From positions 1 through 8,786 of the forward strand of contig JAIRQK010000055.1 of the NCBI GenBank assembly GCA_031256525.1: a stretch of DNA of 8,786 nt, given 5' to 3'. This DNA comes from Campylobacteraceae bacterium (GTDB lineage Bacteria; Campylobacterota; Campylobacteria; Campylobacterales; Campylobacteraceae). The notes below the pieces were generated by a model, which did no database searches, was not told the DNA's origin, and saw nothing but the letters and a program-made list of their open reading frames with translations. A program made the position numbers and the translations under genes. Below, piece by piece: positions 1 through 7,174 of this stretch. Each line of letters opens with the position of its first letter. Positions within the stretch are counted from its first letter, which is position 1.

Positions 1-1
1 A

Positions 2-1258
2 AACTTTTTATGTAAAAAAATACTCTGCGTTGCAACATCAGCACTTCGCGACGCACCAAACTCAAAAGAGCTTGTTAGAGATATAAAAAAGCGGTTTAGA
101 TTTGATATAAAAATAATTGACGGAAACCAAGAAGCAACTTACGGGGCAATTGCAGTTAATAATATGGTAAGTGGCTTTAATGAAACTACGACAATCGACA
201 TAGGCGGAGGGTCAACCGAACTTGCAAAAATCAAAAATGGCATTATCACAAAAACCACATCATTAGACATTGGAACAGTGAGGCTTAAAGAGCTTTTTTT
301 TGATAAAAAAGCACCAAAAGATAAGATAATTAACTTTATAGATAAAGAGCTAAAGAAAGTTGATGAGGAGTTTTTTTCCCAAACTGTGGTTGGTATTGGT
401 GGAACGATAAGGACACTTAGTAAGCTTTTTATAGAAAAATCACAATATCCGATAAACACTATACACAATTACGAATATAATGTTGGTGATTTTTTGCCTT
501 TAATTAAACAAATTTCCTCTGCAAAAGTTTTGGATCTTAAAGATATCGGCATTAAAAAAGATAGGCTTGATACAATAAGAGAGGGTGCTGTTATATTTGA
601 AGCATTGCTTGACAAATTGTGTGCAAAAAAGGTTATAACCAGCGGTGTAGGTGTTAGAGAAGGTCTATATTTATCAGATATTTTAAGAAGTTCGCACAAT
701 AGATTTCCTGCAAATTTTTATTTGAGTTTGGAGAGTTTAAAAGAGAGGTTTACAAAAAAAGATAAAGTTAGCCCTTTTATTGCTAAGTGTGCGCTTGAAC
801 TATTTGATACTCTTTCATCTATTCATCAATTAGATGAGGCTTATAAGTTTGAATTGCAAACAGCGTGCAAACTTCACTCTATTGGAAGATATTTAAATTT
901 TTATCAAGAAAATATACATAGTGGTTATTTTGTTTTAAATTCGCTAAATTATGGGTTTACACATAAACAAAAATTGTTAATATCTATCATTATGATTTAC
1001 AACAATAAAAAAATTACAGAAAATGATATAAAAAAATATAAAGAGTTACTGCCAAACATTGATATTATAAACTGGCTGATATTTCTATTTTCTCTATCTA
1101 AAATTTTATATATTAAAGAAAATCCCATAAACATAAAATCAGAATATAAAAATCACACGCTTTGTATTAGCTCAAACTCAACACTCTACCTGGCAAAAGA
1201 TTTGATTAAGAAACTACCAAAACCTTCATCTTTTGCCATAAAAATCGAACAGATTTAA
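2..1258 (+). CDS. ppx: Ppx/GppA family phosphatase, 5' end outside the window
   Basis: Enzyme of the exopolyphosphatase / guanosine pentaphosphate phosphohydrolase family, which releases phosphate from polyphosphate or converts pppGpp to ppGpp in the cytoplasm. The frame is open from base 2, so the gene starts before the window; the ATG at 164 is an internal Met. The 418 visible residues carry the family's ASKHA-type phosphate-binding landmarks in order: VATSALRDAPN near the left edge, IDGNQEATYG, the DIGGGSTEL loop (about codons 61-69), VVGIGGTIRTLSKL, DRLDTIREGA, and SGVGVREGLYL. The C-terminal third is the HD-like helical domain typical of long Ppx/GppA proteins, with a weak LHSIG in place of HDIG, as also seen in GppA-type proteins. 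Ppx and GppA activities cannot be told apart by sequence. The stop codon abuts that of bamA on the other strand with no spacer. Confidence 0.9.
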   Translation, partial: NFLCKKILCVATSALRDAPNSKELVRDIKKRFRFDIKIIDGNQEATYGAIAVNNMVSGFNETTTIDIGGGSTELAKIKNGIITKTTSLDIGTVRLKELFFDKKAPKDKIINFIDKELKKVDEEFFSQTVVGIGGTIRTLSKLFIEKSQYPINTIHNYEYNVGDFLPLIKQISSAKVLDLKDIGIKKDRLDTIREGAVIFEALLDKLCAKKVITSGVGVREGLYLSDILRSSHNRFPANFYLSLESLKERFTKKDKVSPFIAKCALELFDTLSSIHQLDEAYKFELQTACKLHSIGRYLNFYQENIHSGYFVLNSLNYGFTHKQKLLISIIMIYNNKKITENDIKKYKELLPNIDIINWLIFLFSLSKILYIKENPINIKSEYKNHTLCISSNSTLYLAKDLIKKLPKPSSFAIKIEQI

Positions 1259-3475
1259 TTAAAAACCTCTTCCTATTGTAAATTCAAAGCTACTTGTTCT
1301 GTCGCCACTCTCTTTTTGAATAGGTCTTGCAAATATAAATTGTATCGGTCCAAGTGGTGATATCCACTCTATAGTCGCTCCAGCACTTGATCTCTTCTCA
1401 TCAAAACCATCTTCTCCAATCATACCATAATCAAAAAATAACGCCCCTCTCATTTTAAGTCTATCGACCAATGGGATACTAGCCTCTACTGAATTTGCAA
1501 AAGATGTAGAACCACCAAGTAGAATGTTGTTTTGATTTTTCGGAGCAATTGAGCGACTTTCAAAACCTCTTACGCTATCTGAGCCACCCAAATAAAGTCT
1601 CTCATTTATTGGAAAATATCCTTGATCATCTGCCCAACCAAACTGTGCTTTATATCTCAAAATAAGGTCATACCCAATCGCATCTTCAAGTCCATAGTAT
1701 GTTGCGAATTTTGTTATACTTTTTAAAAATTTTTGATCCCCACCAGCTCCAGCAAACTCAAATGAGGTACTAGCACTTACTCCTCTTCTTGGCACATAAT
1801 AATCATCTGTATTATTAAATACAATACTTGGAACTAATGAGCTTTTCATAGAGTCAAGCATAAAATTTGAATCATAATCATATTTAGTAGATGATGGCAT
1901 ATTATCAAGCTCAGAATGCTCTAAAACATATTTTAACGCAACAGAAGTATGTTTTCCTAAATTTCTACCGACACTTACATATCCACCAGTTGTTATCTCA
2001 TCATAATCATAAAAATCATAATCTTTTCTATAAACACTTCCACCCACACTATATTGCGAATCAAATATTCTTGGATTGCTTAATGAAACTGCACCAGAGA
2101 GTTCTTTGTCTGATCTTTCGACATTTACAGAAGCTTTTACACCACTACCAAATAGATTGTTTTCAGATAAGTATCCATTTATCAAAAACCCATCAGATGA
2201 GCCATATCCGATACCGCCGCCAATTGCACCAGTTTGTGTCTCTTTTACCGTAACGACCAAATCTACTTCGTCCTTACTAATTCTCTCCTCTTTAAAACTT
2301 ACATCTTCAAAGTAGCCAGTTCTTCTTAATGTATTTCTTGATTCATTAAGTTCGTTTCTACTATACAAATCTCCCGGAGCAAGATAAACATCCCTTCTTA
2401 TTATTCTATCAAGCGTTGCGGAGTTGCCCATAATTCTTACATCTCTAACAAACACTTTATCGCCGGGAATAACTGTAAAAATAAGGTCTGTTTCGGAGTT
2501 TTCAACACTTTGTTTAACATCAGGATAGACACTTACATACGCATATCCTTGATCTGCTAAAAGATTCTCTATTTTTGAAGCGTCGCGTCTAAGTTTTGTA
2601 ACATCAAAAGTATCTCCTTTGCGTAAAAGGAAAGAGCTTTTAACTTTTTCTACATCTAAATAGCCATCAGGAACATCTATTCTAATATCTCTAATTTTAT
2701 ATTTTTTACCCTCTTCAACATTGTATTCCAATTTTGCAACATAATTATCAAAATATGCTCTTAAATAAGGCGGGCTTACTTTAGCATCTAAATAGCCATG
2801 TTTGTAATAAACATCTCTTATTCTTGTTGAGTCATTTTCAAGCTCAAAAAGATTGACTTTTCCATCATTTCTTCCCCAAAGCCACCCTAATGCCTCTCTC
2901 TCTTTATTTGAAATACTTGGCTCGATACTTCTATAACTCAATTTATCAGAACCGTGAAGTATTACATCTTGAATAATAATATTTTCACCACGATTTACCT
3001 TAAATAAAGCCTCCGTACTTCTTTCGTTCAAATCTATCGTTTCAACCTCAACAATAGTGTCAAAAAAGCCTTTTGTTTCAAAATATTTTTTAATTAAATC
3101 TTTACTCTTTTCCACTTTGTTAAAATCATACATTTCACCCTTTTTTAAATTCAAAAATGACTCTATCGCATTTTTATCATTTTCACCAACGCCCTCAAAA
3201 CTAACTTTTGCGATTGTTGGTTTTTCCTTTACATGTACGACTATATTTCCATTATTGTTTTCTACCCAAATATCTTCAAAATATTGTTGTTCAAAAAGGG
3301 TCTTTACAGCATTGTTAATAGCATTGATATCTATCTCATCTCCTACTTTTAAACCTATCATATCCTTAGCAGTCTCAGGCGAAAGATACAATAACCCATC
3401 AAAATTTATTGATCTAATCGGACTAGAAACCGCAATAGAAGCCGCCAAAAATGGAAGAAAAATTATTTTTTTCAT
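1259..3475 (-). CDS. bamA: BamA (Omp85), outer-membrane beta-barrel assembly protein
   Basis: Core of the BAM complex, which folds and inserts beta-barrel proteins into the outer membrane. The 738-residue protein begins with a Sec signal peptide (about residues 1-18, KK followed by a hydrophobic stretch ending AVSS). Five POTRA domains follow: about 20-86, 87-163, 164-256, 257-338 and 340-413, each with the beta-alpha-alpha-beta-beta pattern and a G-x-x-y/F-D-x-x-k type segment. The rest (414-738) is the 16-strand barrel, with the hallmark VRGF of extracellular loop 6 at 635-638 and a C-terminal aromatic residue (Phe738) ending the last strand, the outer-membrane sorting signal. The ATG is preceded by AGGA six bases upstream. 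Length is usual for an epsilonproteobacterial BamA. It diverges from tyrA and converges directly on ppx, so any terminator must lie inside the ppx coding region. Confidence 0.96.
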   Translation of the reverse strand: MKKIIFLPFLAASIAVSSPIRSINFDGLLYLSPETAKDMIGLKVGDEIDINAINNAVKTLFEQQYFEDIWVENNNGNIVVHVKEKPTIAKVSFEGVGENDKNAIESFLNLKKGEMYDFNKVEKSKDLIKKYFETKGFFDTIVEVETIDLNERSTEALFKVNRGENIIIQDVILHGSDKLSYRSIEPSISNKEREALGWLWGRNDGKVNLFELENDSTRIRDVYYKHGYLDAKVSPPYLRAYFDNYVAKLEYNVEEGKKYKIRDIRIDVPDGYLDVEKVKSSFLLRKGDTFDVTKLRRDASKIENLLADQGYAYVSVYPDVKQSVENSETDLIFTVIPGDKVFVRDVRIMGNSATLDRIIRRDVYLAPGDLYSRNELNESRNTLRRTGYFEDVSFKEERISKDEVDLVVTVKETQTGAIGGGIGYGSSDGFLINGYLSENNLFGSGVKASVNVERSDKELSGAVSLSNPRIFDSQYSVGGSVYRKDYDFYDYDEITTGGYVSVGRNLGKHTSVALKYVLEHSELDNMPSSTKYDYDSNFMLDSMKSSLVPSIVFNNTDDYYVPRRGVSASTSFEFAGAGGDQKFLKSITKFATYYGLEDAIGYDLILRYKAQFGWADDQGYFPINERLYLGGSDSVRGFESRSIAPKNQNNILLGGSTSFANSVEASIPLVDRLKMRGALFFDYGMIGEDGFDEKRSSAGATIEWISPLGPIQFIFARPIQKESGDRTSSFEFTIGRGF

Positions 3476-3578
3476 GATATATCCTAACTCATTATTAACT
3501 CAAAACATTTAAAAATAGATATAATACCATTTTAAAAATTAAATTTTAGGTAAAATCTCAAATATAAAGGAAATATTT
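3476..3578. promoter_or_regulatory. Divergent bamA/tyrA start region
   Basis: This 103-base spacer must drive both genes. On the plus strand a perfect TATAAT lies at 3520-3525 and a second candidate -10, TAAAAT preceded by GG, at 3551-3556; the latter would leave a short leader before tyrA, and AAGGA seven bases before the tyrA ATG is its ribosome binding site. On the minus strand TATTAT (3521-3526) overlaps the TATAAT almost completely, so one A/T-rich element could serve both directions. No clear -35 boxes are visible, which is normal for the main sigma factor in Campylobacterota. Which -10 is used is inference. Confidence 0.5.
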
Positions 3579-4406
3579 ATGATAATTGGCATTATTGGTC
3601 TTGGTCTAATGGGCGGCTCTATGGGTCTTGCTCTTAAAAATACTAAGTTAGTTAGCAAAATAGTCGGTTACGACAACAACATAGCAAATTGTGAAGAGGC
3701 ACTAAAACTTGGTCTTATTGAAGAGATAGTAAATTTTGAAGATATAAAAAAATGTGATGTTATTTTTCTTGCGATTCCTGTTGAAGCCATTATTTCGACT
3801 ATGAAAAATTTAACTGATGTAGATAAAAACACAACTATAATCGATTTAGGAAGCACAAAAGATGAGATTGTAAAAAACACTTCAAAAGAGCTAAAAAGCA
3901 ATTTTATTCCAGCTCACCCGATGACTGGAACGGAAAAATTTGGACCAAGTGCTGCATTTAACTCTTTGTATAATGGAAATGTTGTTGTTATATGCAAACT
4001 TGATACGATTGATGATATACACTTAACTAGAGCTATTCAAATCTTTTCGCACATTGGAATGAAAATAGTATTTATGAATCCAAAAGAACACGACGAACAC
4101 GCTGCTTACATTTCGCATATGCCTCACGCTTTAAGCTACGCTCTTGCAAATAGCGTTATGCGTCAGCAAGATCCAAAAAGTATCCTTATGCTTGCTGGTG
4201 GCGGTTTTCGCGATATGAGTAGAGTTGCAAAAAGCTCTCCTGTAATGTGGAGTAACATTTTTAAACAAAATAGAAAAAATTTCCTATCATCAGTTAAAAG
4301 TTTTGAGGTTGAACTTGCAAAATGTCGTGAAATGGTTGAAAATGAGGAGTGGGAAAAGTTGGAAGAGTGGATGAAAAATGCCACTACCCTTCATAAAATA
4401 CTTTAA
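3579..4406 (+). CDS. tyrA: Prephenate dehydrogenase
   Basis: Converts prephenate to 4-hydroxyphenylpyruvate with loss of CO2, using NAD(P)+, in tyrosine synthesis in the cytoplasm. The 275-residue protein is the plain TyrA form without a fused chorismate mutase or ACT domain. The N-terminal Rossmann domain has GLGLMG at 7-12 and an aspartate (D32) after the second strand, which favours NAD+ over NADP+. Family motifs follow: GST at 91-93, HPMTGTE at 113-119, the SHMPH motif at 179-183 and GGGFRD at 207-212, which supply the serine, histidines and arginine used for substrate binding and hydride transfer. The C-terminal part is helical and forms the dimer. The start is well supported by AAGGA seven bases upstream and by the GxGxxG motif lying close to the N-terminus. 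It is divergent from bamA. Confidence 0.95.
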   Translation: MIIGIIGLGLMGGSMGLALKNTKLVSKIVGYDNNIANCEEALKLGLIEEIVNFEDIKKCDVIFLAIPVEAIISTMKNLTDVDKNTTIIDLGSTKDEIVKNTSKELKSNFIPAHPMTGTEKFGPSAAFNSLYNGNVVVICKLDTIDDIHLTRAIQIFSHIGMKIVFMNPKEHDEHAAYISHMPHALSYALANSVMRQQDPKSILMLAGGGFRDMSRVAKSSPVMWSNIFKQNRKNFLSSVKSFEVELAKCREMVENEEWEKLEEWMKNATTLHKIL

Positions 4407-4426
4407 TTTAAGAAAATAACATAAAA

Positions 4427-4432
4427 TATAAT
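4427..4432 (+). promoter_or_regulatory. Candidate -10 element for the Sel1-repeat gene
   Basis: A perfect TATAAT sits 15 bases before the ATG of the Sel1-repeat gene. If used, transcription would begin near 4439 and leave a leader of about nine bases with only a weak GAG-like ribosome site. It could be a chance match in A/T-rich DNA, with transcription coming instead from tyrA, since no terminator is visible between the two genes. Confidence 0.35.
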
Positions 4433-4447
4433 GATGATGAGTAGAAA

Positions 4448-5029
4448 ATGAAAAAGATTTTAATACTATTAACATTTACAGCTATGTTTTGCTTTGGACA
4501 AGATGTTCAAGGATTAGAAAAAGAGTGTAATGATGGAAATTATACCTCTTGTGCAAAGGTGGCAAGGTTATATTTTTATGGCGATGATAAGCTTGATATA
4601 GAGTACGACTTTGAAAAAGCACTTAAATATGGGAAAATGGCTTGTGATAATAATGAGTTTGAGTTTAATAGTTGTAGAGTAGTTGGCGAGTTATATTTTA
4701 CTGGTTGGTCTTTAGAAAAAGAAGACTATAAAAAAGCGTTGGATTATCTTACCAAATCTTGCAAAAATAACGAATATCAATCCTGTGGAGCGGTTGGCTA
4801 TATCTATTTAGAAGGTTTGGAAATTGAACAAGACTATTCTAAAGCATTTGTATACTATAAAAAGGGTTGTGGTGGCAAACATCCTCTATCTTGTTATCAT
4901 CTTGGCTCATTGTACTATGATGGACAAGGTGTTGTGCAAGATATATTACAAGCAAAAGGGTATTATAAAAAAGCCTGTGATTTAAGTTATCAAGAAGGTT
5001 GCAAAAGATATAACGAACTTAATAAATAG
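4448..5029 (+). CDS. Secreted cysteine-rich Sel1-like repeat protein (Hcp-like)
   Basis: The 193-residue protein has a Sec signal peptide (MKK, hydrophobic 4-16, likely cleavage after Gly17), so the mature protein is expected in the periplasm or outside the cell. It is built of Sel1-like alpha/alpha repeats, each with an A-L-x-Y/Y-x-K helix followed by C-x7-C and a helix ending YxxG. Cysteine pairs are C27/C35, C66/C76, C105/C113, C141/C149 and C177/C185. This pattern matches Helicobacter cysteine-rich proteins, where each pair forms a disulfide clamping a repeat. In that family some members bind penicillin or act as secreted antigens, but the role of this one cannot be read from sequence; a protein-protein scaffold role is the safest guess. 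Cys15 lies inside the signal peptide and is not in a proper lipobox, so a lipoprotein is unlikely. It follows tyrA by 41 bases. Confidence 0.85.
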   Translation: MKKILILLTFTAMFCFGQDVQGLEKECNDGNYTSCAKVARLYFYGDDKLDIEYDFEKALKYGKMACDNNEFEFNSCRVVGELYFTGWSLEKEDYKKALDYLTKSCKNNEYQSCGAVGYIYLEGLEIEQDYSKAFVYYKKGCGGKHPLSCYHLGSLYYDGQGVVQDILQAKGYYKKACDLSYQEGCKRYNELNK

Positions 5030-5064
5030 GAAATTAAAGCAGCCGAGTTTTAAAAAAAATAGGC

Positions 5065-5093
5065 ATATAATTTTAGTTGCAACCGTATTATAT
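5065..5093. terminator. Weak A/T-only inverted repeat between convergent genes
   Basis: ATATAAT (5065-5071) is repeated in inverse as ATTATAT (5087-5093) with a 15-base loop, and on the plus strand it is followed by a short T run. It lies in the 68-base gap between the Sel1-repeat gene and the convergent membrane-protein gene, where a terminator is expected. The stem has no G-C pairs, so it would be weak; this is a positional guess. Confidence 0.25.
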
Positions 5094-5097
5094 TTTT

Positions 5098-5376
5098 CTA
5101 TTGCATAGCTATATAGAGATATAAAACACCAATAGAACAAAGAACTCCTACAATAATAAGTGAAGCGACTTGCGAAAAAATATCTTTGTTTATAGCCGAC
5201 AAAATAGTAGATATACCGAGTGCTACAAATGAAGTGATACCACCTATGATAACTCCAAATATAGTGCCACCTATCAAACTACCAACAAAACTACCACTAC
5301 CGGTTAATATCGAATAAATCAAAAAAACAGCAAAACATGAGGCAAATATTATAAGCCATTTCTTACCAGTTTTCAT
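5098..5376 (-). CDS. Small glycine-rich membrane protein of unknown function
   Basis: I do not recognise a family. The 92-residue protein starts with a basic MKTGKK, then has three hydrophobic stretches: about 7-25, 30-58 (long, possibly bent or two short helices) and 67-90. The middle stretch is full of regularly spaced glycines (G28, G32, G36/37, G41, G45/46), a glycine-zipper pattern that packs membrane helices closely and occurs in oligomeric or pore-forming small proteins as well as in ordinary membrane anchors. An inner-membrane location is expected. The start is supported by AAAGGGGG six bases before the ATG, an unusually G-rich ribosome site for this DNA. It lies 125 bases downstream of the S24 repressor gene on the same strand, with inverted repeats in its leader, so control by that repressor is possible but unproven. 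Confidence 0.75.
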   Translation of the reverse strand: MKTGKKWLIIFASCFAVFLIYSILTGSGSFVGSLIGGTIFGVIIGGITSFVALGISTILSAINKDIFSQVASLIIVGVLCSIGVLYLYIAMQ

Positions 5377-5413
5377 ACATAACCCCCTTTAATTTTTAAT
5401 AACAAAACATTAC

Positions 5414-5442
5414 AAAAGACAAGCGAACATCTTTTATTGTCT
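5414..5442. promoter_or_regulatory. Two overlapping inverted repeats upstream of the membrane-protein gene
   Basis: AAAAGA (5414-5419) pairs with TCTTTT (5430-5435), and AGACAA (5417-5422) pairs with TTGTCT (5437-5442). On the minus strand a TATGAT (5457-5462) could be a -10 box just upstream, which would place the repeats near or just after the transcription start of the 92-residue membrane protein, as for a repressor operator. Either stem followed by T-rich sequence could instead be a weak terminator for the operon ending with the S24 repressor. The bases are A/T-biased, so chance is a real alternative. Confidence 0.3.
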
Positions 5443-5501
5443 ATTTTTTTATAGTAATCATACAGCGAAAAAATAATAACGAATATAATCCAACATGCTC
5501 T

Positions 5502-6167
5502 CTATATCTCCTCCACTCTATAAATTACTCTCCCTATTATTACACAATCTTCCTTAAAATTAAAATCAGGATAAGTATCCTTATTATCGCTTCTAACAAT
5601 TATCTGTCCGGGAATTTTTAGAAGCCTTTTTATAAAGACCTCATTTTCAATTTTTATAACATAAATTTTACCACTTACAACATCAATATTTTTTTTATCG
5701 ACAAAAACCAAATCACCATCATTGATAGTTGGACTCATACTATCGCCCTTGACTCTTATAACATCTACGCTATCATTACTTTTTGGCATAATGCTTTTTG
5801 GCATATATATAATATTGGACTCATCATATATATTCTCAACACCATGTCCAGCACTCGCCTCTATATTAGAATAGTATCTAAAATATACATACTCGGGCTT
5901 TTTCCCTGATTCTTGTTTCTCTTTATTGTATAGGTATGCTTTAAGGCTTCCCATATCATTATCGTTTATATCGCCAGTCAATAACCAATTAAATGATATC
6001 CCCTCATTATTAGCTATTCTCTTCAAAGTTCTATAAGGTATACTTCCCCTTTGTATCCAGTTTGGAATTGTTCCATATACAACATTGATTTTTGGTGCTA
6101 AATCCACATATGTTTCAACATGAAAATGATCTTTCAACCTCTTTAAAACAGCTTCTATGTCGTTCAT
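5502..6167 (-). CDS. XRE-type repressor with S24 (LexA/CI-like) self-cleavage domain
   Basis: A 221-residue DNA-binding repressor of the CI type. Residues about 1-66 form the helix-turn-helix domain (phage CI repressor-like, ending ISFNWLLTGD), then a linker, then an S24 peptidase domain (about 100-221). The self-cleavage parts are all present: an Ala-Gly site at 106-107 in EASAGHG, nucleophile Ser143 in GDSMSPT, and Lys180 in VFIKRLL. The 37-residue Ser-Lys distance equals that of LexA and UmuD. RecA-stimulated self-cleavage is therefore plausible. I chose the ATG at 6167, two bases after the fabH stop; the frame stays open to 6206 but that would overlap fabH and add 13 residues that do not fit the family. 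Because it is fused to the end of the fabH operon, it is probably cotranscribed with lipid genes. No phage genes are visible nearby. Its operator and targets are unknown. Confidence 0.88.
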   Translation of the reverse strand: MNDIEAVLKRLKDHFHVETYVDLAPKINVVYGTIPNWIQRGSIPYRTLKRIANNEGISFNWLLTGDINDNDMGSLKAYLYNKEKQESGKKPEYVYFRYYSNIEASAGHGVENIYDESNIIYMPKSIMPKSNDSVDVIRVKGDSMSPTINDGDLVFVDKKNIDVVSGKIYVIKIENEVFIKRLLKIPGQIIVRSDNKDTYPDFNFKEDCVIIGRVIYRVEEI

Positions 6168-6169
6168 CG

Positions 6170-7174
6170 CTATTTTCCGCCAAAATAGACCAATGCACTT
6201 CCCCAAGTAAAACCACCACCAAAAGTATCAAAAAGAATTAAATCACCATTTTTTATCTTCCCAGCCTCATACGCTTCATTCATTGCCATTGGTATAGAAG
6301 CTGCTGATGTGTTGCCATATTTTTGAACTGTTAAAACTGTTTTTTCAACTGGGAAATTGAGCTTTTCTCTTACTGCTTCGATAATCCTATAATTTGCTTG
6401 ATGTGGTATAAAATGGTCAATTTGAGAAGATTGAATGCCATTTTTTTCCAAAATCTCAATAACATCATTTGTTAGAGTTTTAACTGCGATTTTGAACACT
6501 TCATTTCCAGCCATTTGCAGATACTCTAATGTTTTTTCATCATTTGAGTGGGTAACGCGAGAACGCGGTGTCATAAGAAGATGAGCATAGTCGCCATCAG
6601 CACTTATTTGTATGTCTAAAATCGCCTCTTTTTTTTCTGTAGTTGCACTGATTATAGCAGCTCCACCACCATCTCCAAAAAGTATACAAGTACCTCTATC
6701 GTTATAATCAACAACTCCGCTTAACTTTTCAGCCCCAACAATTAAAATATTTTTATGAAGTCCGGACTCAATTAATGATTTTGCTATATACATAACATAT
6801 ATAAACCCACTACAAGCAGCACTTACATCAAACGCCATCACATCTTTTATGCCAAGTTTTGAAGCTATAATACACGCAGTTGCTGGCATACAAAGATAAT
6901 CGGGCGTTAGAGTAGCACAGATAACTGCATCTATCTCTTTCGCATCAATCCCTGCTCTTTCTATAGCCAAAAGTGAGGCTTTCACGCCAAGATCGCTTGT
7001 TAGCTCATCTTCGTTAGCTATTCGCCTCTCTTGAATTCCTGTTCTTTTTTGTATCCACTCATCAGTAGTTTCAACCATCTGTTCTAAATCAAAATTGTTC
7101 AAAACTTTCAAAGGAGCGTAAGCTCCGATAGATTTTAGGCTAGCATATATTTTATCATTTTGCAAAACGCCCAA
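6170..7174 (-). CDS. fabH: Beta-ketoacyl-ACP synthase III
   Basis: Starts fatty acid synthesis by condensing acetyl-CoA with malonyl-ACP in the cytoplasm. The thiolase-fold protein has the complete Cys-His-Asn triad: Cys121 in DVSAACSGF, His258 in PHQAN and Asn288 in [10 protein letters not shown], plus the N-terminal T-D-E-W-I-x-x-R-T-G-I motif (about 37-46) and the [13 protein letters not shown] C-terminus. Length (about 331-334) is usual. The start is uncertain. In frame, only TTG codons exist at 7174 and 7165, because an in-frame stop lies just upstream; AGAGGA sits too close to the first and slightly far from the second. An ATG overlapping the plsX stop (ATGA, 7158-7155) is the start one would expect, but it is out of frame by one base across an A4 run (7150-7153). 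It overlaps plsX and is followed after 2 bases by the repressor gene. Confidence 0.94.
   Translation of the reverse strand: MGVLQNDKIYASLKSIGAYAPLKVLNNFDLEQMVETTDEWIQKRTGIQERRIANEDELTSDLGVKASLLAIERAGIDAKEIDAVICATLTPDYLCMPATACIIASKLGIKDVMAFDVSAACSGFIYVMYIAKSLIESGLHKNILIVGAEKLSGVVDYNDRGTCILFGDGGGAAIISATTEKKEAILDIQISADGDYAHLLMTPRSRVTHSNDEKTLEYLQMAGNEVFKIAVKTLTNDVIEILEKNGIQSSQIDHFIPHQANYRIIEAVREKLNFPVEKTVLTVQKYGNTSAASIPMAMNEAYEAGKIKNGDLILFDTFGGGFTWGSALVYFGGK

Noticed and set aside
164..166. ATG as the start of the Ppx/GppA gene
   Set aside because: The frame is open to the left edge and already encodes conserved family motifs there, so this Met is internal.
1891..2315. Plus-strand open frames inside bamA
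   Set aside because: They are antisense to a fully conserved BamA barrel, have low-complexity composition and match nothing recognisable.
5076..5083. Eight-base palindrome GTTGCAAC as a protein binding site
   Set aside because: A single short palindrome without a second copy or a nearby promoter is expected by chance; it only forms the loop of the weak inverted repeat described.
5377..5501. Prophage or attachment site suggested by the CI-like repressor
   Set aside because: No integrase, structural phage gene, tRNA or flanking direct repeat is visible; both sides are ordinary chromosomal genes.
6168..6206. Longer N-terminus for the S24 repressor, adding 13 residues
   Set aside because: It would overlap the fabH coding end by 37 bases and the added residues are not like a helix-turn-helix N-terminus; the ATG at 6167 fits both the operon spacing and the family.
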